From positions 26,161 to 90,160 of the IMG/VR virus record IMGVR_UViG_3300028837_001734: DNA of 64,000 bases; one strand, 5' to 3'. This document shows, one piece after another, positions 1 to 9,415 of the stretch (position 1 is the first letter of the stretch; every line of letters starts with the position of its first letter). The position numbers and the translations under genes are program-made. The notes under the pieces are model-generated. The model worked only from the letters and a program-made list of their open reading frames with translations. It was not told where the DNA came from and searched no databases. Origin of the DNA: a virus.

Positions 1-3000
1 TTTGACTAGCTAATAGAATATCCTGACCGCCTGTTATGATATCGCTAGATGCAACACCGATAGTGTCCGTAGAAACTCTCATAGTATCTGCAGCTATTTT
101 GGTATCATTTGCTGCTTGTCCTATTTGAGTTGCAGAAGCCTCTATATTTTCAAAGACTCGTGGGGCAGCAGGTTCTGCTACTTCCGGTTGTCTGATCTGA
201 GAGGATATACTTTCTAATGTGTTGACTAAATCAATCGGTAACTGTTCTGCTGCCCGTTGTGGATCTGTTAAAATATCAGGTTGTTGTATAACTTGCATAA
301 GAGATTTTGCCAATTCATCTGGAGTCAGATATTTAGCGCCAAGATAGTCAATTTCTGGCGCATCAGTAGCTTCGCTCATCTCTTGCAATTTTTTAGCAGC
401 AATCTGAGTAATCTCCTGTAAATCATTCATAGAAAGACCAGCATCTTTGACAGCCTGCGGAACATCATACAGAGAATTAGTCAATGCTTCAAAAGCTGCT
501 ACCTGTTTTTGCTCTTCTTCGGCTAAACCAAGAGTAGGACTATACATTCTTTGTTCGCTAACAATATAATCTCTTACAGTGTCAGCTAATACACCCATAG
601 ACGTTTCAATATTAGCACCCAATACTGCGGATTGTGCTAATCCTCTGTCAAATTGTGGTTTCCGTGGTTCCGTTAAATCTTTAATAGCACTTTTATCAAC
701 ACCACCTAAACCACGTTCAATATCTGCGGGAGTTAAAGCTGCAGTCCATACTTTAACAGCATCGCTACTTTCACGAAGTGCTTTAGCAAAAATCATTGCT
801 GGTTCTTCAAAAACCTGACCGACATCAAGAGCTACAGATGCTTCTATTTTTTGTCTACTTCTATTAAGCATCTCAGCCATTTGATCAAATTCTCTTTCTG
901 TTCTTTCAGCATTTTTGGCAATCCAAGTTATATCTACATCTTCTCCACCAAGTTCTTTTGTATATTCTTCTTGTATTCTTCTTAATGATTCAGGAGCTTT
1001 TTCAATAACCTTTTCAAAAAGTTCCATAGCATGCTGTAATCTCAAAACTTCTACACCTGTTTCTGCCGTAGCCTTTTCTAACCCTTCTTCCACAGGAATA
1101 AGACCTCGTCGTTGCTCAGATAATCTACGAGATTGTTCCCCAAATTTTCTAAATTGTACATCATATTGAGAAAGCAAATTTTCAGCAATACTAGTATCTC
1201 TTGCTAAATTTACCATAGCACGATCAAATTTACTAACAGAACCAAGTGTAAATGGAGTACCTAGTGGGCTTACCGCTTCAGTAACGAAGGAATCAATTTC
1301 ATTGCCAGTATTCTTATAAGCCTTTTGAAAACTTCTGCTGATAGTAGAACCTAGTTCTGCAGTCCTAACATCTACATCAGCAGCCAACGTGAAACCTTCA
1401 AGACGAAGTTTAATCTGTTGACTTTGTGCATCTAGCCATTGTTTGTAGACTTTTATAGCTGCATCAGTAAATGGAGTTTGTTGACCTAATACAGATTTCA
1501 AAGCTTCTGCAATTCTCTCTTCTTTTGGTACCAAATTCCCGCTAGAATCTATAATAGCTGTTTGTAGATTTGTTCCAAGAGTTGCCGCAGCGACTCTGAA
1601 AGCTTCTATTGCCTGTGGTGGTATTTTGTCTGGATACTCATCTATAAATTTCGCTATATATTCATCCATTATCTCTATAGGACTTACTTTAATATCTTCT
1701 AACTTAGCAAAGTCTGCAGATGCTGCTTCACTTTTTATAAGAGATTGGAAAAACAAATCAAGAGCATCCCCAACTTGTGCCAAATTAGTAGTAGCACCTG
1801 CTATATCTTCGAACTGACTAAGATCCAAAACTTCACCTATTCTCCCTGCTCTAGCTAATTCCTCTATAGCAGAAAGATCCCACTCAGTATCAAAACTTGG
1901 AAGACCTATATCACCACCAACAGTTTGACTTATTGCATCAAAAGTATCAACATTAGTTTGTATAGAAGCCGCTGCTCTAGAAACAGCTTCACTTAAAGTT
2001 TCTAATTCCCCAGATAAACGAACAGGTACATGAATTTTAGAAATATCATCAGTTACCTTTTCTGCAGCAGTAGCTAGACGATCAAGCTCACTAGGTATAC
2101 CTGCAGCGGGAATTTGCTTGGCTATTTCTCTTAAACCACCAGCCATTTTAATTATGACATCAGTAAATAAATTAGCGGCATATGTAGGATCTTCCACATC
2201 CTTAAATAAATCTGCAATTCCAATATCAACCAGACCAGCTTCTAATCCAGCAACGCCAAATTGTTCTATAGCTGCTGCCATGATTTGATTAAAACGTTCT
2301 GGATTAGCACCAATCATCGTTTCTATCATTTCACGAGCACGGCCCTCATCAATAATAGGACCAGTAAAAACACCAGCAAAGTCAAGATCAAAAATCTTAC
2401 TAATTTTAGTACCGACACGACCCCAAAAACTTTCATCAAGAACACCTGCGGCACCTTGAATATCTTTTATAAATGCATCACTAAAATCATTAATAGCATT
2501 ACTAAGACCACCAGCTTCATCAACGTCAATTGGAGTAAGTTCTATACTCTTAACTCTTTCAATCATTGCATCTTCAATTTGCTTGATATCAAAATCTACA
2601 GCTTTTTTACCTGCATAAGCCAATGCACCAAAAGCAGCAGTTACACCGGCAGCAGCAAGACCAACCGGTCCAAGGAAACCAGCTAAAGAAGCGAACAATC
2701 CTTGAAGACTTTTACCAGAAATTAACGCCGCAGCTCCGACGATTACAACAGCAGCCTTAGCGAATTCTGCAGCCATAATACCAGCAGAACCACCAGTCTC
2801 TTCAAACTTAGTACTAAGAGCATCAGCAGCAACAAATAACCCAGTCAAAGCAGCCATTTGTGCTATTTGATTACCAGCTACTGCTTTAGCCCCACCAGCC
2901 AATCTAGCACCAGCTCCAGCCGCAGCAGCCTGACCAACACCTAAACCAACTCCACCGCCAAGTCTATTTTGTACTCGTTGTCTTGCTGAAACACCAGCCG

Positions 3001-4549
3001 CACCACCTGCACCAGCACCAAGACCACCAGTTAAACCAGCCATTAATTGTGGCAAACCAACCGTTGATGCAGTAAGAAACGCCATAGCCTTACCAACACC
3101 AGTAGCAGCCAAAGCCAAAGCTTTCATACCAGCAGTGAATCCAATAACGGCAGTCAAAGCAGGAATAACAGGTTTAATGAAATCCAACATTGTAACAAAA
3201 GCATGACCAGCTTGTGTTGCACTTTGAATAAGAGGAATAAACAATGGTTCAGCCAATGTTTGCACTAACCTATTAAATTCCTGTCCAAGAATATTTAATT
3301 GAGCTTGTAGACCAGATAAACCTTCTTCTGCCACCCTTCCAAATTCACCAGCAGAATCACCAGCAGTGATTAATGCATTATCAAGCGTGTCTATATTGGT
3401 GGACAATGCAGCAAGACGACTAAATTGTCTTCTACCACCCAATTGAGTAAGAATAGCAACTCTATCTTGAACATTAGTTATATCTTTTAATGCATCAGCT
3501 ATTCTCCTAAAACCTTCTATTGCACCAACAAACTGACCTTCTTCAACAAGTTTAATACCTTTGCCTGTTAGAAAATCAATAATTTTAGGATCAGCCAGAC
3601 GAGAAGAAATAGTCTTGAAGAACGTACCAACCGTAGAAGCACTTTCTCTTGTAGCTTGTCTAACAGTTGTAAAAGCAGCAGCAAATTCCCTAAAAGTACC
3701 ACCAATAGCTTCAAAAGCAGCACCACCACGAGCAACACCAATAGCAATATCCTCGGCAGAAGCTGCATATTTATTGGATAAAGCCGTCATTACATCGAGT
3801 ATCTCTTCTGTTTTTAAACCCTCTTTATTAAACTGGTTAATAGCTGCAATGGTACCCTCAACTGCAGTGCTAACATTCTCAAACGAAGGAGTTAATGGAA
3901 CTTTAGCTAATGCCCCCAACGCTTCATTAAGTTGCTCTCCACGGAAACCAGCCTGAGCCATAGTTTTACTAATACCAGCCAATTCTGATGCTGATGTACC
4001 AGTAGCAGTAGAAAGATTTAAAATGGTATCCCTAAGACCAGAGACTTCATCTGTAGTCTGACCCATAATCTGTCGTAGTTTAAGGATAGCCCCATCGAAT
4101 TCGATAACAGCAGCAGTAGCCTTACTAAGACCACCAAGAGCAGCAAATGGAACAACGGTAGCAGTTAAGAATGCAGCATATCGTTTAGCAGCCAAACCAA
4201 CTGAATGACCAAAGTCATCTGCAGCTTTAGCTCCTCTTCTTTGAGCACCGGCAGCTTGATTAACAGCAGAAGAAGCTTTTTTAGAAGTAGCAGCTAATTT
4301 TGTATTAGCTTTGGATACCTTTTCAATAGCCGCAGCTTGGGTAGTAGCAGCAACAGCGACATTTTTCGCAGCAGATACGGCTGCTCCAGCACTACCGGCA
4401 GCAGCAACACCACCAACTGCACCAGCAACCCCACCAGCTCCACCAACACTAGCAGAACCGATCGCACTAGTGATAGCAGTTTGGACTTGTTTAAGACCAA
4501 CTATATCTTTAATACGAAGATTGACATCTAATACAAACGGTGCAGCCAC
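1..4549 (-). CDS. Tail tape measure protein, 3' end outside window
   Basis: The reading frame is open from a GTG at 4549 to the left edge, giving at least 1516 residues with no stop, so the gene is incomplete. It is Ala/Gly-rich and helical with long low-complexity stretches and several hydrophobic patches (near residues 115-140 and in the Gly-rich middle), as in phage tail tape measure proteins of the TP901 type. At about 1.5 angstrom per residue the visible part alone would specify a tail of more than 220 nm. The start is chosen from the AGGAG that overlaps the upstream gene's stop codon. Such proteins fill the tail tube, set its length and are ejected with the DNA. Gene size and position next to chaperone-like genes support the call. 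Confidence 0.88.
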   Translation of the reverse strand, partial: MAAPFVLDVNLRIKDIVGLKQVQTAITSAIGSASVGGAGGVAGAVGGVAAAGSAGAAVSAAKNVAVAATTQAAAIEKVSKANTKLAATSKKASSAVNQAAGAQRRGAKAADDFGHSVGLAAKRYAAFLTATVVPFAALGGLSKATAAVIEFDGAILKLRQIMGQTTDEVSGLRDTILNLSTATGTSASELAGISKTMAQAGFRGEQLNEALGALAKVPLTPSFENVSTAVEGTIAAINQFNKEGLKTEEILDVMTALSNKYAASAEDIAIGVARGGAAFEAIGGTFREFAAAFTTVRQATRESASTVGTFFKTISSRLADPKIIDFLTGKGIKLVEEGQFVGAIEGFRRIADALKDITNVQDRVAILTQLGGRRQFSRLAALSTNIDTLDNALITAGDSAGEFGRVAEEGLSGLQAQLNILGQEFNRLVQTLAEPLFIPLIQSATQAGHAFVTMLDFIKPVIPALTAVIGFTAGMKALALAATGVGKAMAFLTASTVGLPQLMAGLTGGLGAGAGGAAGVSARQRVQNRLGGGVGLGVGQAAAAGAGARLAGGAKAVAGNQIAQMAALTGLFVAADALSTKFEETGGSAGIMAAEFAKAAVVIVGAAALISGKSLQGLFASLAGFLGPVGLAAAGVTAAFGALAYAGKKAVDFDIKQIEDAMIERVKSIELTPIDVDEAGGLSNAINDFSDAFIKDIQGAAGVLDESFWGRVGTKISKIFDLDFAGVFTGPIIDEGRAREMIETMIGANPERFNQIMAAAIEQFGVAGLEAGLVDIGIADLFKDVEDPTYAANLFTDVIIKMAGGLREIAKQIPAAGIPSELDRLATAAEKVTDDISKIHVPVRLSGELETLSEAVSRAAASIQTNVDTFDAISQTVGGDIGLPSFDTEWDLSAIEELARAGRIGEVLDLSQFEDIAGATTNLAQVGDALDLFFQSLIKSEAASADFAKLEDIKVSPIEIMDEYIAKFIDEYPDKIPPQAIEAFRVAAATLGTNLQTAIIDSSGNLVPKEERIAEALKSVLGQQTPFTDAAIKVYKQWLDAQSQQIKLRLEGFTLAADVDVRTAELGSTISRSFQKAYKNTGNEIDSFVTEAVSPLGTPFTLGSVSKFDRAMVNLARDTSIAENLLSQYDVQFRKFGEQSRRLSEQRRGLIPVEEGLEKATAETGVEVLRLQHAMELFEKVIEKAPESLRRIQEEYTKELGGEDVDITWIAKNAERTEREFDQMAEMLNRSRQKIEASVALDVGQVFEEPAMIFAKALRESSDAVKVWTAALTPADIERGLGGVDKSAIKDLTEPRKPQFDRGLAQSAVLGANIETSMGVLADTVRDYIVSEQRMYSPTLGLAEEEQKQVAAFEALTNSLYDVPQAVKDAGLSMNDLQEITQIAAKKLQEMSEATDAPEIDYLGAKYLTPDELAKSLMQVIQQPDILTDPQRAAEQLPIDLVNTLESISSQIRQPEVAEPAAPRVFENIEASATQIGQAANDTKIAADTMRVSTDTIGVASSDIITGGQDILLASQ

Positions 4550-4562
4550 TTAGATCACGCTC

Positions 4563-5480
4563 CTATTTTTCCACCTTCTTCTTAACCCTTTTTCTGGTAG
4601 TTGTCTTTTTTGTTTTCTTTCGTTTAGCAATAGATATCTCACCAATCCCAGCGACAACAACTGATTCACCAGTCTCATCATCTATAAATGGTTTAGCCAT
4701 TTCTATTAATAGATTGCCTTTTTCATCAATAGCTCTACCATGAGCGTCCACCATTTGACCACGTTGATCTAGGTAAACACCATCTTCATTGACAGATCTA
4801 CCATTTTTATCTACAAACTCTCCTTTGTTATTAACAAACCTACCCTCATCATCAATCAAACCAGCTTCTTTAAGCCATCTCATCTCAAACATACTGATCT
4901 GTATATTTTCTTCAACATTGTAAACTATATTAGCTAATTCCTTAGCACCAGCCACAACAGCTTCTTCTGTCTGGCGATTAATATAGTCATCATGACCTCT
5001 AAGATATTGTGCACCAGTCTCAGCATTGACTAAACATTTGGTTAATAAAAATTCAAACCGAAAATTTTCTGCCTGAGCCTCAACAGTAGCAGAATCAAAT
5101 TGTTGTCTTTTCTCATGGAGATCAAGAATAGCACGTCTTTTTTCTGACATTTCAATAGCTAATTGACGTGCTTCAGATATCTTCATTCCACCCTTTTTGA
5201 GTTGCAATTCTGCTGCACGGATTTCTAGGGATAGTGCTTCAACTTTTAAATTATCTCTCATTGTCCATATACCAGTTTTAGATAAATAATTTTCCAGTTC
5301 TGCTCGCAATAACAATCTCTGATCTGGAGATTCAGCTCCTTTCCTTATTAAAACAGATACTTTTAAATTATATGCTAAATTAGCATCTTGATTTAATCTA
5401 TTAGTTGGTTTTATGATAGCTAATTTTATAGGCTTACCATCTTTGTCAATAGTGTCAAAAGTTTTCCTATTACCATCCAT
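4563..5480 (-). CDS. Tail-module protein with seven-residue Gly/Asp repeats
   Basis: A 305-residue protein directly upstream of the tape measure gene, where tail assembly chaperones usually lie; its function is inferred from that position only. Residues 75-150 are helical and charged. Residues 210-258 contain seven consecutive seven-residue repeats of the form DxxGxxV (for example DDEGRFV, DKNGRSV, DAHGRAI). The last 20 residues are almost all Lys, Arg and Thr. Its ATG overlaps the upstream stop as TAATG, so the two are translationally coupled. I see no convincing slippery site for the frameshift typical of tail chaperone pairs. Confidence 0.7.
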   Translation of the reverse strand: MDGNRKTFDTIDKDGKPIKLAIIKPTNRLNQDANLAYNLKVSVLIRKGAESPDQRLLLRAELENYLSKTGIWTMRDNLKVEALSLEIRAAELQLKKGGMKISEARQLAIEMSEKRRAILDLHEKRQQFDSATVEAQAENFRFEFLLTKCLVNAETGAQYLRGHDDYINRQTEEAVVAGAKELANIVYNVEENIQISMFEMRWLKEAGLIDDEGRFVNNKGEFVDKNGRSVNEDGVYLDQRGQMVDAHGRAIDEKGNLLIEMAKPFIDDETGESVVVAGIGEISIAKRKKTKKTTTRKRVKKKVEK

Positions 5481-5836
5481 TATTTTCCTCCCAATTCAAA
5501 TTTATATCCTTCAAAATTGATACTATGCAGATCAATTTCCATGACCAAAGCACGTGATTGAGTATTACCTTTATCTAAAATGTGCTTTCTAACCTGTTCC
5601 CATCTTTGTCTATTAGCCAATTGTGCTGGCGTTAATTCTCCATCGGGTAATCCATGTCCCCAAACATCTAAACCAAATACATTTTCAAATTCTGCTAGCG
5701 CAGATATAAAACATGTCCTAAACTTTTTGGTAGCTATTTTCTTTAGACGTTCTTTCGAATCATGTGCAATACGACTTTTGGATTCCTGTCTCGATGCATT
5801 ACGAAGTTGCACTAATTTACGTTCAGTATCACTCAT
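5480..5836 (-). CDS. Tail-module protein, possible tail assembly chaperone
   Basis: A 118-residue basic, helical N-terminus followed by a short motif FGLDVWGHGL near residues 53-62. It lies two genes upstream of the tape measure gene and its stop is fused to the next start (TAATG). The start follows GGGAATGTC. Position suggests a tail assembly chaperone, but no domain is recognised. Confidence 0.65.
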   Translation of the reverse strand: MSDTERKLVQLRNASRQESKSRIAHDSKERLKKIATKKFRTCFISALAEFENVFGLDVWGHGLPDGELTPAQLANRQRWEQVRKHILDKGNTQSRALVMEIDLHSINFEGYKFELGGK

Positions 5837-5844
5837 GACATTCC

Positions 5845-6930
5845 CTATCTTTGGTTAATACTTTTAACGTGAGTTTTTCTCATGTCCATAAATTGTGATT
5901 TCATTTCCCTTTGGGAATCTGGCATATTTTGTTCTGCGACATTGCCATGTTTTTGTAATAGTTGTTGTTTTGCACGTATCTTAGCTCTGCTAGTTGGATC
6001 ATTCATATCATACACTTTTTTAGCACCATCTTGATCAGACATAACAAAAACCTCATTACGACCGTTCTTTTTACCTTTTGGTAAATCTTGTATTTTTTGA
6101 GATTTATCTTTAATCTTTTCACCTTGACGAATAAACCAAGAATCCAATAAATCATCATCATTAATAATATCTTCCGATGGTCTCTCATAAGCAGAATAAA
6201 CGGAATCGTATAGAGAAGACCAATGAGCTAATTCTCTTTGATTATAAGACCAAGATACAATAGAACCATCGAATAATACTCCATTATGTTTAGCCGTATC
6301 CCAATAAACTCTCCATTGTTGTGATCGGGCAAGTTCTCTGATAACAGAAGTAGCTATTCTAGACCTATAGAAATATATCTCACACAATTGCATTATTAAA
6401 TTACTATTATCACCTTGCTCAAATTCTGCTTCAGTTGGCCAAAGCAATTCTCCATCTAATTTCTCTGTTATTCGTCCTACGGTGAAACGTTGTTGATGAA
6501 GAATAGCATTAGCTTCTGCGCTTATTTGTGTCAAATTATTTCTACGAGATAATCTTTCTATTAAAGCTTTTTCTGCATTGCGAAGCATTTTTCTAGCTTG
6601 TTCTAATTTCGTTGTATTAAATACAAAATCCAATAATCCACGACGTATTGTGTGAATATCTTGTTTAAGCCCTTCGATTTCAAATTCTAATTGTTCACTC
6701 CATTGACCAAGATTAATCAAACTACAAATAACATCATTCTCTGATAATAATCCTAAAAGAATACCATAATCATATTGAGTGTCATAAATAGATGCTGCAC
6801 GGACTTGCTCATCTGGTGTGGGAGGACGCAAAAAGAGTTGAATCAATTGGCCATCCTGTATGTTTATAGTTGCTAAAATTTTATTACAACTTATCTTAGC
6901 GATAAGTCGCTCCTTTTCAGCCATATTCAT
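5845..6930 (-). CDS. Tail-module protein of unknown function
   Basis: A 361-residue mostly helical protein. The frame is open further upstream to 6999, but the ATG at 6930 follows a clear GGGAAGG and is preferred; a second ATG two codons later is also possible. The C-terminal third is charged (DDLLDSWFIRQ, then Lys/Gln-rich). It is the first gene after a promoter-like motif at 6991-7000 and leads the unit that ends with the tape measure gene, so a role in tail assembly is likely. No family is recognised. Confidence 0.7.
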   Translation of the reverse strand: MNMAEKERLIAKISCNKILATINIQDGQLIQLFLRPPTPDEQVRAASIYDTQYDYGILLGLLSENDVICSLINLGQWSEQLEFEIEGLKQDIHTIRRGLLDFVFNTTKLEQARKMLRNAEKALIERLSRRNNLTQISAEANAILHQQRFTVGRITEKLDGELLWPTEAEFEQGDNSNLIMQLCEIYFYRSRIATSVIRELARSQQWRVYWDTAKHNGVLFDGSIVSWSYNQRELAHWSSLYDSVYSAYERPSEDIINDDDLLDSWFIRQGEKIKDKSQKIQDLPKGKKNGRNEVFVMSDQDGAKKVYDMNDPTSRAKIRAKQQLLQKHGNVAEQNMPDSQREMKSQFMDMRKTHVKSINQR

Positions 6931-6990
6931 AACATACCTTCCCAGTCCCAAAATCAAAGTGGTACTGACTATCCATATCCTATCCCTATC

Positions 6991-7000
6991 ATTATACACA
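6991..7000 (-). promoter_or_regulatory. Late-type promoter motif
   Basis: TGTGTATAAT on the minus strand, 60 nt upstream of the tail-module gene and just downstream of a terminator. It is one of about twelve copies of this motif in the window. Confidence 0.6.
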
Positions 7001-7006
7001 TTGTCA

Positions 7007-7038
7007 ATAAAAAGGCCGCAGGCATGAAGCCTACGGCC
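7007..7038 (-). terminator. Rho-independent terminator
   Basis: The minus strand reads GGCCGTAGGC, a 5-nt loop, then GCCTGCGGCC followed by five T. The hairpin (7014-7038) ends the gene at 7071-7625. Confidence 0.85.
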
Positions 7039-7070
7039 AAGTAGAGGGAAGTAATGATGTCAGAAATTCA

Positions 7071-7625
7071 TTAGAAGTATCTTTGTTCCTTCAGATTTGT
7101 TGGCAGACATTCCACAATCGCCAAAAGTTCTACAGGAGTTGAACCGTTGACCCCAACAGCATCTTCAGCCTGGACAGACAGGGTTGTTCTCAGTGACCCA
7201 CCCTTTGGAACCGAAACATATGTTGTATCCATAGCCACACCAGTTGTGCTGACATAACCAGATTGCGAAGGAGCTTTGAATAGTAGTGTGTCAGTATTTG
7301 AAACAACACCAGACAAATTCACACTAACAACATTATCCCAGGCTGCAGTAGTTGGAGCAGCAGGAGAAGCGTCAACTTCATCAGAACTCTGTAGAGCGAC
7401 TGTGAAATTAGAACCACCACCGTCGAAACCAGACCCAACCACAGAAGTACTATGAACCTCAAATCCTATAACATCTACATTAAATGGACAATCTTTGCTG
7501 AAAAATGTCTCTGTGTCGGTCACTGCAGAACCAGATACAGCAGTAGCTGATAATGTTTTGTACACCTTAAATGTTTTCGGTGTCGGATTAAGATTTGCTC
7601 CAAAATTGTCGGTCACTAGAGTCAT
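7071..7625 (-). CDS. Probable virion structural protein
   Basis: A 184-residue Ser/Thr/Val-rich, beta-strand-rich protein with no signal peptide. It has its own promoter motif (7706-7715), a strong GGAGG seven bases before the ATG, and its own terminator, so it is a single-gene unit, as expected for an abundant decoration or fibre-like structural protein. No family is recognised and the role is inferred from composition and context. Confidence 0.65.
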   Translation of the reverse strand: MTLVTDNFGANLNPTPKTFKVYKTLSATAVSGSAVTDTETFFSKDCPFNVDVIGFEVHSTSVVGSGFDGGGSNFTVALQSSDEVDASPAAPTTAAWDNVVSVNLSGVVSNTDTLLFKAPSQSGYVSTTGVAMDTTYVSVPKGGSLRTTLSVQAEDAVGVNGSTPVELLAIVECLPTNLKEQRYF

Positions 7626-7705
7626 GGCGTTACCTCCATTAAAAGTAAGGCTGCAAAGATTCTAATCCTACGCAAGATTAAAGGCTAAGCAGATTCACCT
7701 AGAAG

Positions 7706-7715
7706 TTTATACACC
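7706..7715 (-). promoter_or_regulatory. Late-type promoter motif
   Basis: GGTGTATAAA on the minus strand, 81 nt upstream of the structural gene at 7071-7625. Confidence 0.6.
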
Positions 7716-7764
7716 AAAAAATGCCAGACGCATAAGATATAATGAGATTTACTGCCTGATATGA

Positions 7765-8220
7765 TTAATTAGGGAAATTGATATGTGCAAATTCTCCAAA
7801 ATATTGTTTAGCAGCCGAATCATATGCTTTTGCCGCATCCTGTTCTTGCAAAAAATATCCTAAATGTTTCTTCTTACCATTGATGCGGATGGCAGCGTGC
7901 CATTTGCTGTTATATTTATTAAAGCAGACACCCTTAAACCTAGAAGTTCTTTTTTGTGTTAGATGTAAGTTGGCCATATTTTGTGATCTAGTGGCTATCC
8001 TTAAATTACAACGACGATTATCACACCCGTTATTGTTAATATGATCAATTTCAAGCCCATTTGGATTATTCATTAAAAAACGATGCATGGATTGTTTTTT
8101 CCCATCAATTTTTGCCCATGCATAGCCGTTAGAGTAACACCACGATCTAACAATCAAATTGCTGTAATCCATGTCGTCGACTATCGCAACTTTCCCTTGT
8201 GTTAATGGTATAGTTTGCAT
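7765..8220 (-). CDS. HNH-AP2 homing endonuclease
   Basis: A 151-residue free-standing endonuclease. Residues 45-85 carry the HNH_3-type core (MHRFLMNNP, then EIDHINNNGCDNRRCNLR). Residues 92-148 form an AP2/ERF-like DNA-binding domain (SRFKGVCFNKYNSKWHA, then GYFLQEQDAAKAYDSAAK). Proteins of this layout are mobile homing endonucleases common in phages. It sits between tRNA-Gln and a structural gene with only a weak ribosome site, fitting an inserted selfish gene. Confidence 0.9.
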   Translation of the reverse strand: MQTIPLTQGKVAIVDDMDYSNLIVRSWCYSNGYAWAKIDGKKQSMHRFLMNNPNGLEIDHINNNGCDNRRCNLRIATRSQNMANLHLTQKRTSRFKGVCFNKYNSKWHAAIRINGKKKHLGYFLQEQDAAKAYDSAAKQYFGEFAHINFPN

Positions 8221-8276
8221 AATAAAATTCGAGCCCTATTCCTGGAGAGCTACTCATCGCCATGCACTGTTCAAAT

Positions 8277-8350
8277 CAGGCCGGGCAGGACTCGAACCTG
8301 CAAGCATCCTGGATCAAAACCAGACGTTCTGCCAATTGAACTACCAGCCC
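8277..8350 (-). tRNA. tRNA-Gln (anticodon TTG)
   Basis: Cloverleaf on the minus strand: acceptor GGGCTGG paired with CCGGCCT (first pair G-T), D-arm, anticodon stem TCTGG/CCAGG with loop TTTTGAT (anticodon TTG), T-arm GCAGG-TTCGAGT-CCTGC, discriminator G as is usual for Gln. CCA is not encoded. Confidence 0.93.
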
Positions 8351-8381
8351 ACTGCAAAGTCATTTTTTATAGGATTCTAGT

Positions 8382-8639
8382 TTACTCTGCGTCTATTTTT
8401 AGACCAAGATTTCGAGCAATCTCGATAATCGCCTGACGGAAATCTTTGGTACGACCAGCCTTTATATCTTCCATGCTTTTTTCCAACAGATGTAAACTCT
8501 GTCTCATTTCTTCGTCTTGCATAAATTTCTCAAGACAATCTACACATCTGGTAGCTTCATATGGTTTTCTACCTGGACAATCAATTCCGGATCTTTTACG
8601 ACATTCAAAACAAAGAATTCCAGTTTCTTTCTCTATCAT
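8382..8639 (-). CDS. Small zinc-finger-like protein
   Basis: An 85-residue unknown protein. Four cysteines in two CxxC-like pairs (CFEC at 10-13 and CVDC at 32-35) suggest a zinc ribbon in the N-terminal half; the rest is helical. It overlaps the upstream gene as ATGA and ends 31 nt before tRNA-Gln. Confidence 0.65.
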   Translation of the reverse strand: MIEKETGILCFECRKRSGIDCPGRKPYEATRCVDCLEKFMQDEEMRQSLHLLEKSMEDIKAGRTKDFRQAIIEIARNLGLKIDAE

Positions 8640-8863
8640 AAGATTTCCAATTCCTCTAATTCTATTTTATCTAGGGCCAACTGTGTATTGATAACTATTG
8701 CCATAGCCTGTATTGCTCCTCTGTCTATATCAATATTAATATCGCCATCGACCAATCTACGAGCCTGGTCACTCATATTTGCACCAATACCCCAAGCGTC
8801 TTTCAGTTTCTTTAAGTAATCATCCCTATGTTTTATTAACAGTACCTTATTTTTTATATCCAT
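8636..8863 (-). CDS. Unknown small phage protein
   Basis: A 75-residue helical, acidic protein with no recognised domain. It is coupled to the next gene by a four-base overlap and follows tRNA-His on the same strand. Confidence 0.55.
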   Translation of the reverse strand: MDIKNKVLLIKHRDDYLKKLKDAWGIGANMSDQARRLVDGDINIDIDRGAIQAMAIVINTQLALDKIELEELEIL

Positions 8864-8881
8864 TGTGTTATCCTATTTTAA

Positions 8882-8952
8882 TACCAACGACAGGAATCGA
8901 ACCTGTACTTCCTGGTCCACAGCCAAGCGTTCTTCCGTTAAACTACGTCGGC
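8882..8952 (-). tRNA. tRNA-His (anticodon GTG)
   Basis: Minus-strand cloverleaf: acceptor GCCGACG with CGTTGGT, D-arm GTTT...GAAC, anticodon stem CTTGG/CCAGG with loop CTGTGGA (anticodon GTG), T-arm ACAGG-TTCGATT-CCTGT. CCA is not encoded. The 5' end overlaps the last 15 nt of the upstream coding sequence. Confidence 0.93.
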
Positions 8953-9174
8953 TTCTGTTATCAAAGCTTCTAATGTCTCAAGAGTAGCACGAGAAACAAC
9001 AACCATTGGGCCTTTCCCATGAGTATAATCAGCGGCAGTCAATAAACCACGAACTACGTCTCTCATAGCTTCTGCAGATTCGTGCATTTTACAAAATGTC
9101 AAGAAATCAAAACCATCACTGGTAAAACCACAGTGACATCCACAATCTTTTTCGTGTGTAATTTCAATGCTCAT
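8938..9174 (-). CDS. Unknown small protein ending inside tRNA-His
   Basis: A 78-residue protein with an N-terminal His/Cys cluster (CGCHCGF) that could bind metal. The start at 9174 follows GGAAGAGGCGG and overlaps the upstream gene. The stop codon TAA lies within the D-arm of tRNA-His, so coding sequence and tRNA share 15 nt. No family is recognised. Confidence 0.6.
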   Translation of the reverse strand: MSIEITHEKDCGCHCGFTSDGFDFLTFCKMHESAEAMRDVVRGLLTAADYTHGKGPMVVVSRATLETLEALITEADVV

Positions 9175-9415
9175 CACCGCCTCTTCCAACTACTAATACA
9201 TCATTTTTACCTAGCGAACAAATAGAGTGAGCACCGTTTTCATGTAGTGTCCACAAATGAATCACCCTATTATTAGTAGGACATGGTATAGTAAACCAAC
9301 TCCTACCATTAAGGATCGCATGTGTCTTTTCTAAACATTGCAATCTCTTTATCTGGAATTCCTGATCTTTGATGATTTTTTGTGCCCATTTAGGTAGTTT
9401 TTTTACATCGTGCAT
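9164..9415 (-). CDS. Unknown small protein, LPKW-helix type
   Basis: An 83-residue protein. It starts with LPKWAQKIIKDQEFQIKRL, an amphipathic helix seen at the N-terminus of many small phage proteins. Start at 9415 is set by the TGATG overlap with the preceding gene. Function unknown. Confidence 0.6.
   Translation of the reverse strand: MHDVKKLPKWAQKIIKDQEFQIKRLQCLEKTHAILNGRSWFTIPCPTNNRVIHLWTLHENGAHSICSLGKNDVLVVGRGGDEH

Noticed and set aside
3568-4500. Leu-rich minus and Ala-rich plus frames over the tape measure gene
   Set aside because: They are other-frame shadows of the biased Ala/Leu codons of the tape measure gene.
5478-5500. Programmed frameshift between the two genes before the tape measure
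   Set aside because: The genes overlap by one base as TAATG with a separate start; no clear slippery heptamer is visible.
8171-8436. Plus-strand frames over tRNA-Gln
   Set aside because: They cover the tRNA in antisense and have no ribosome site.
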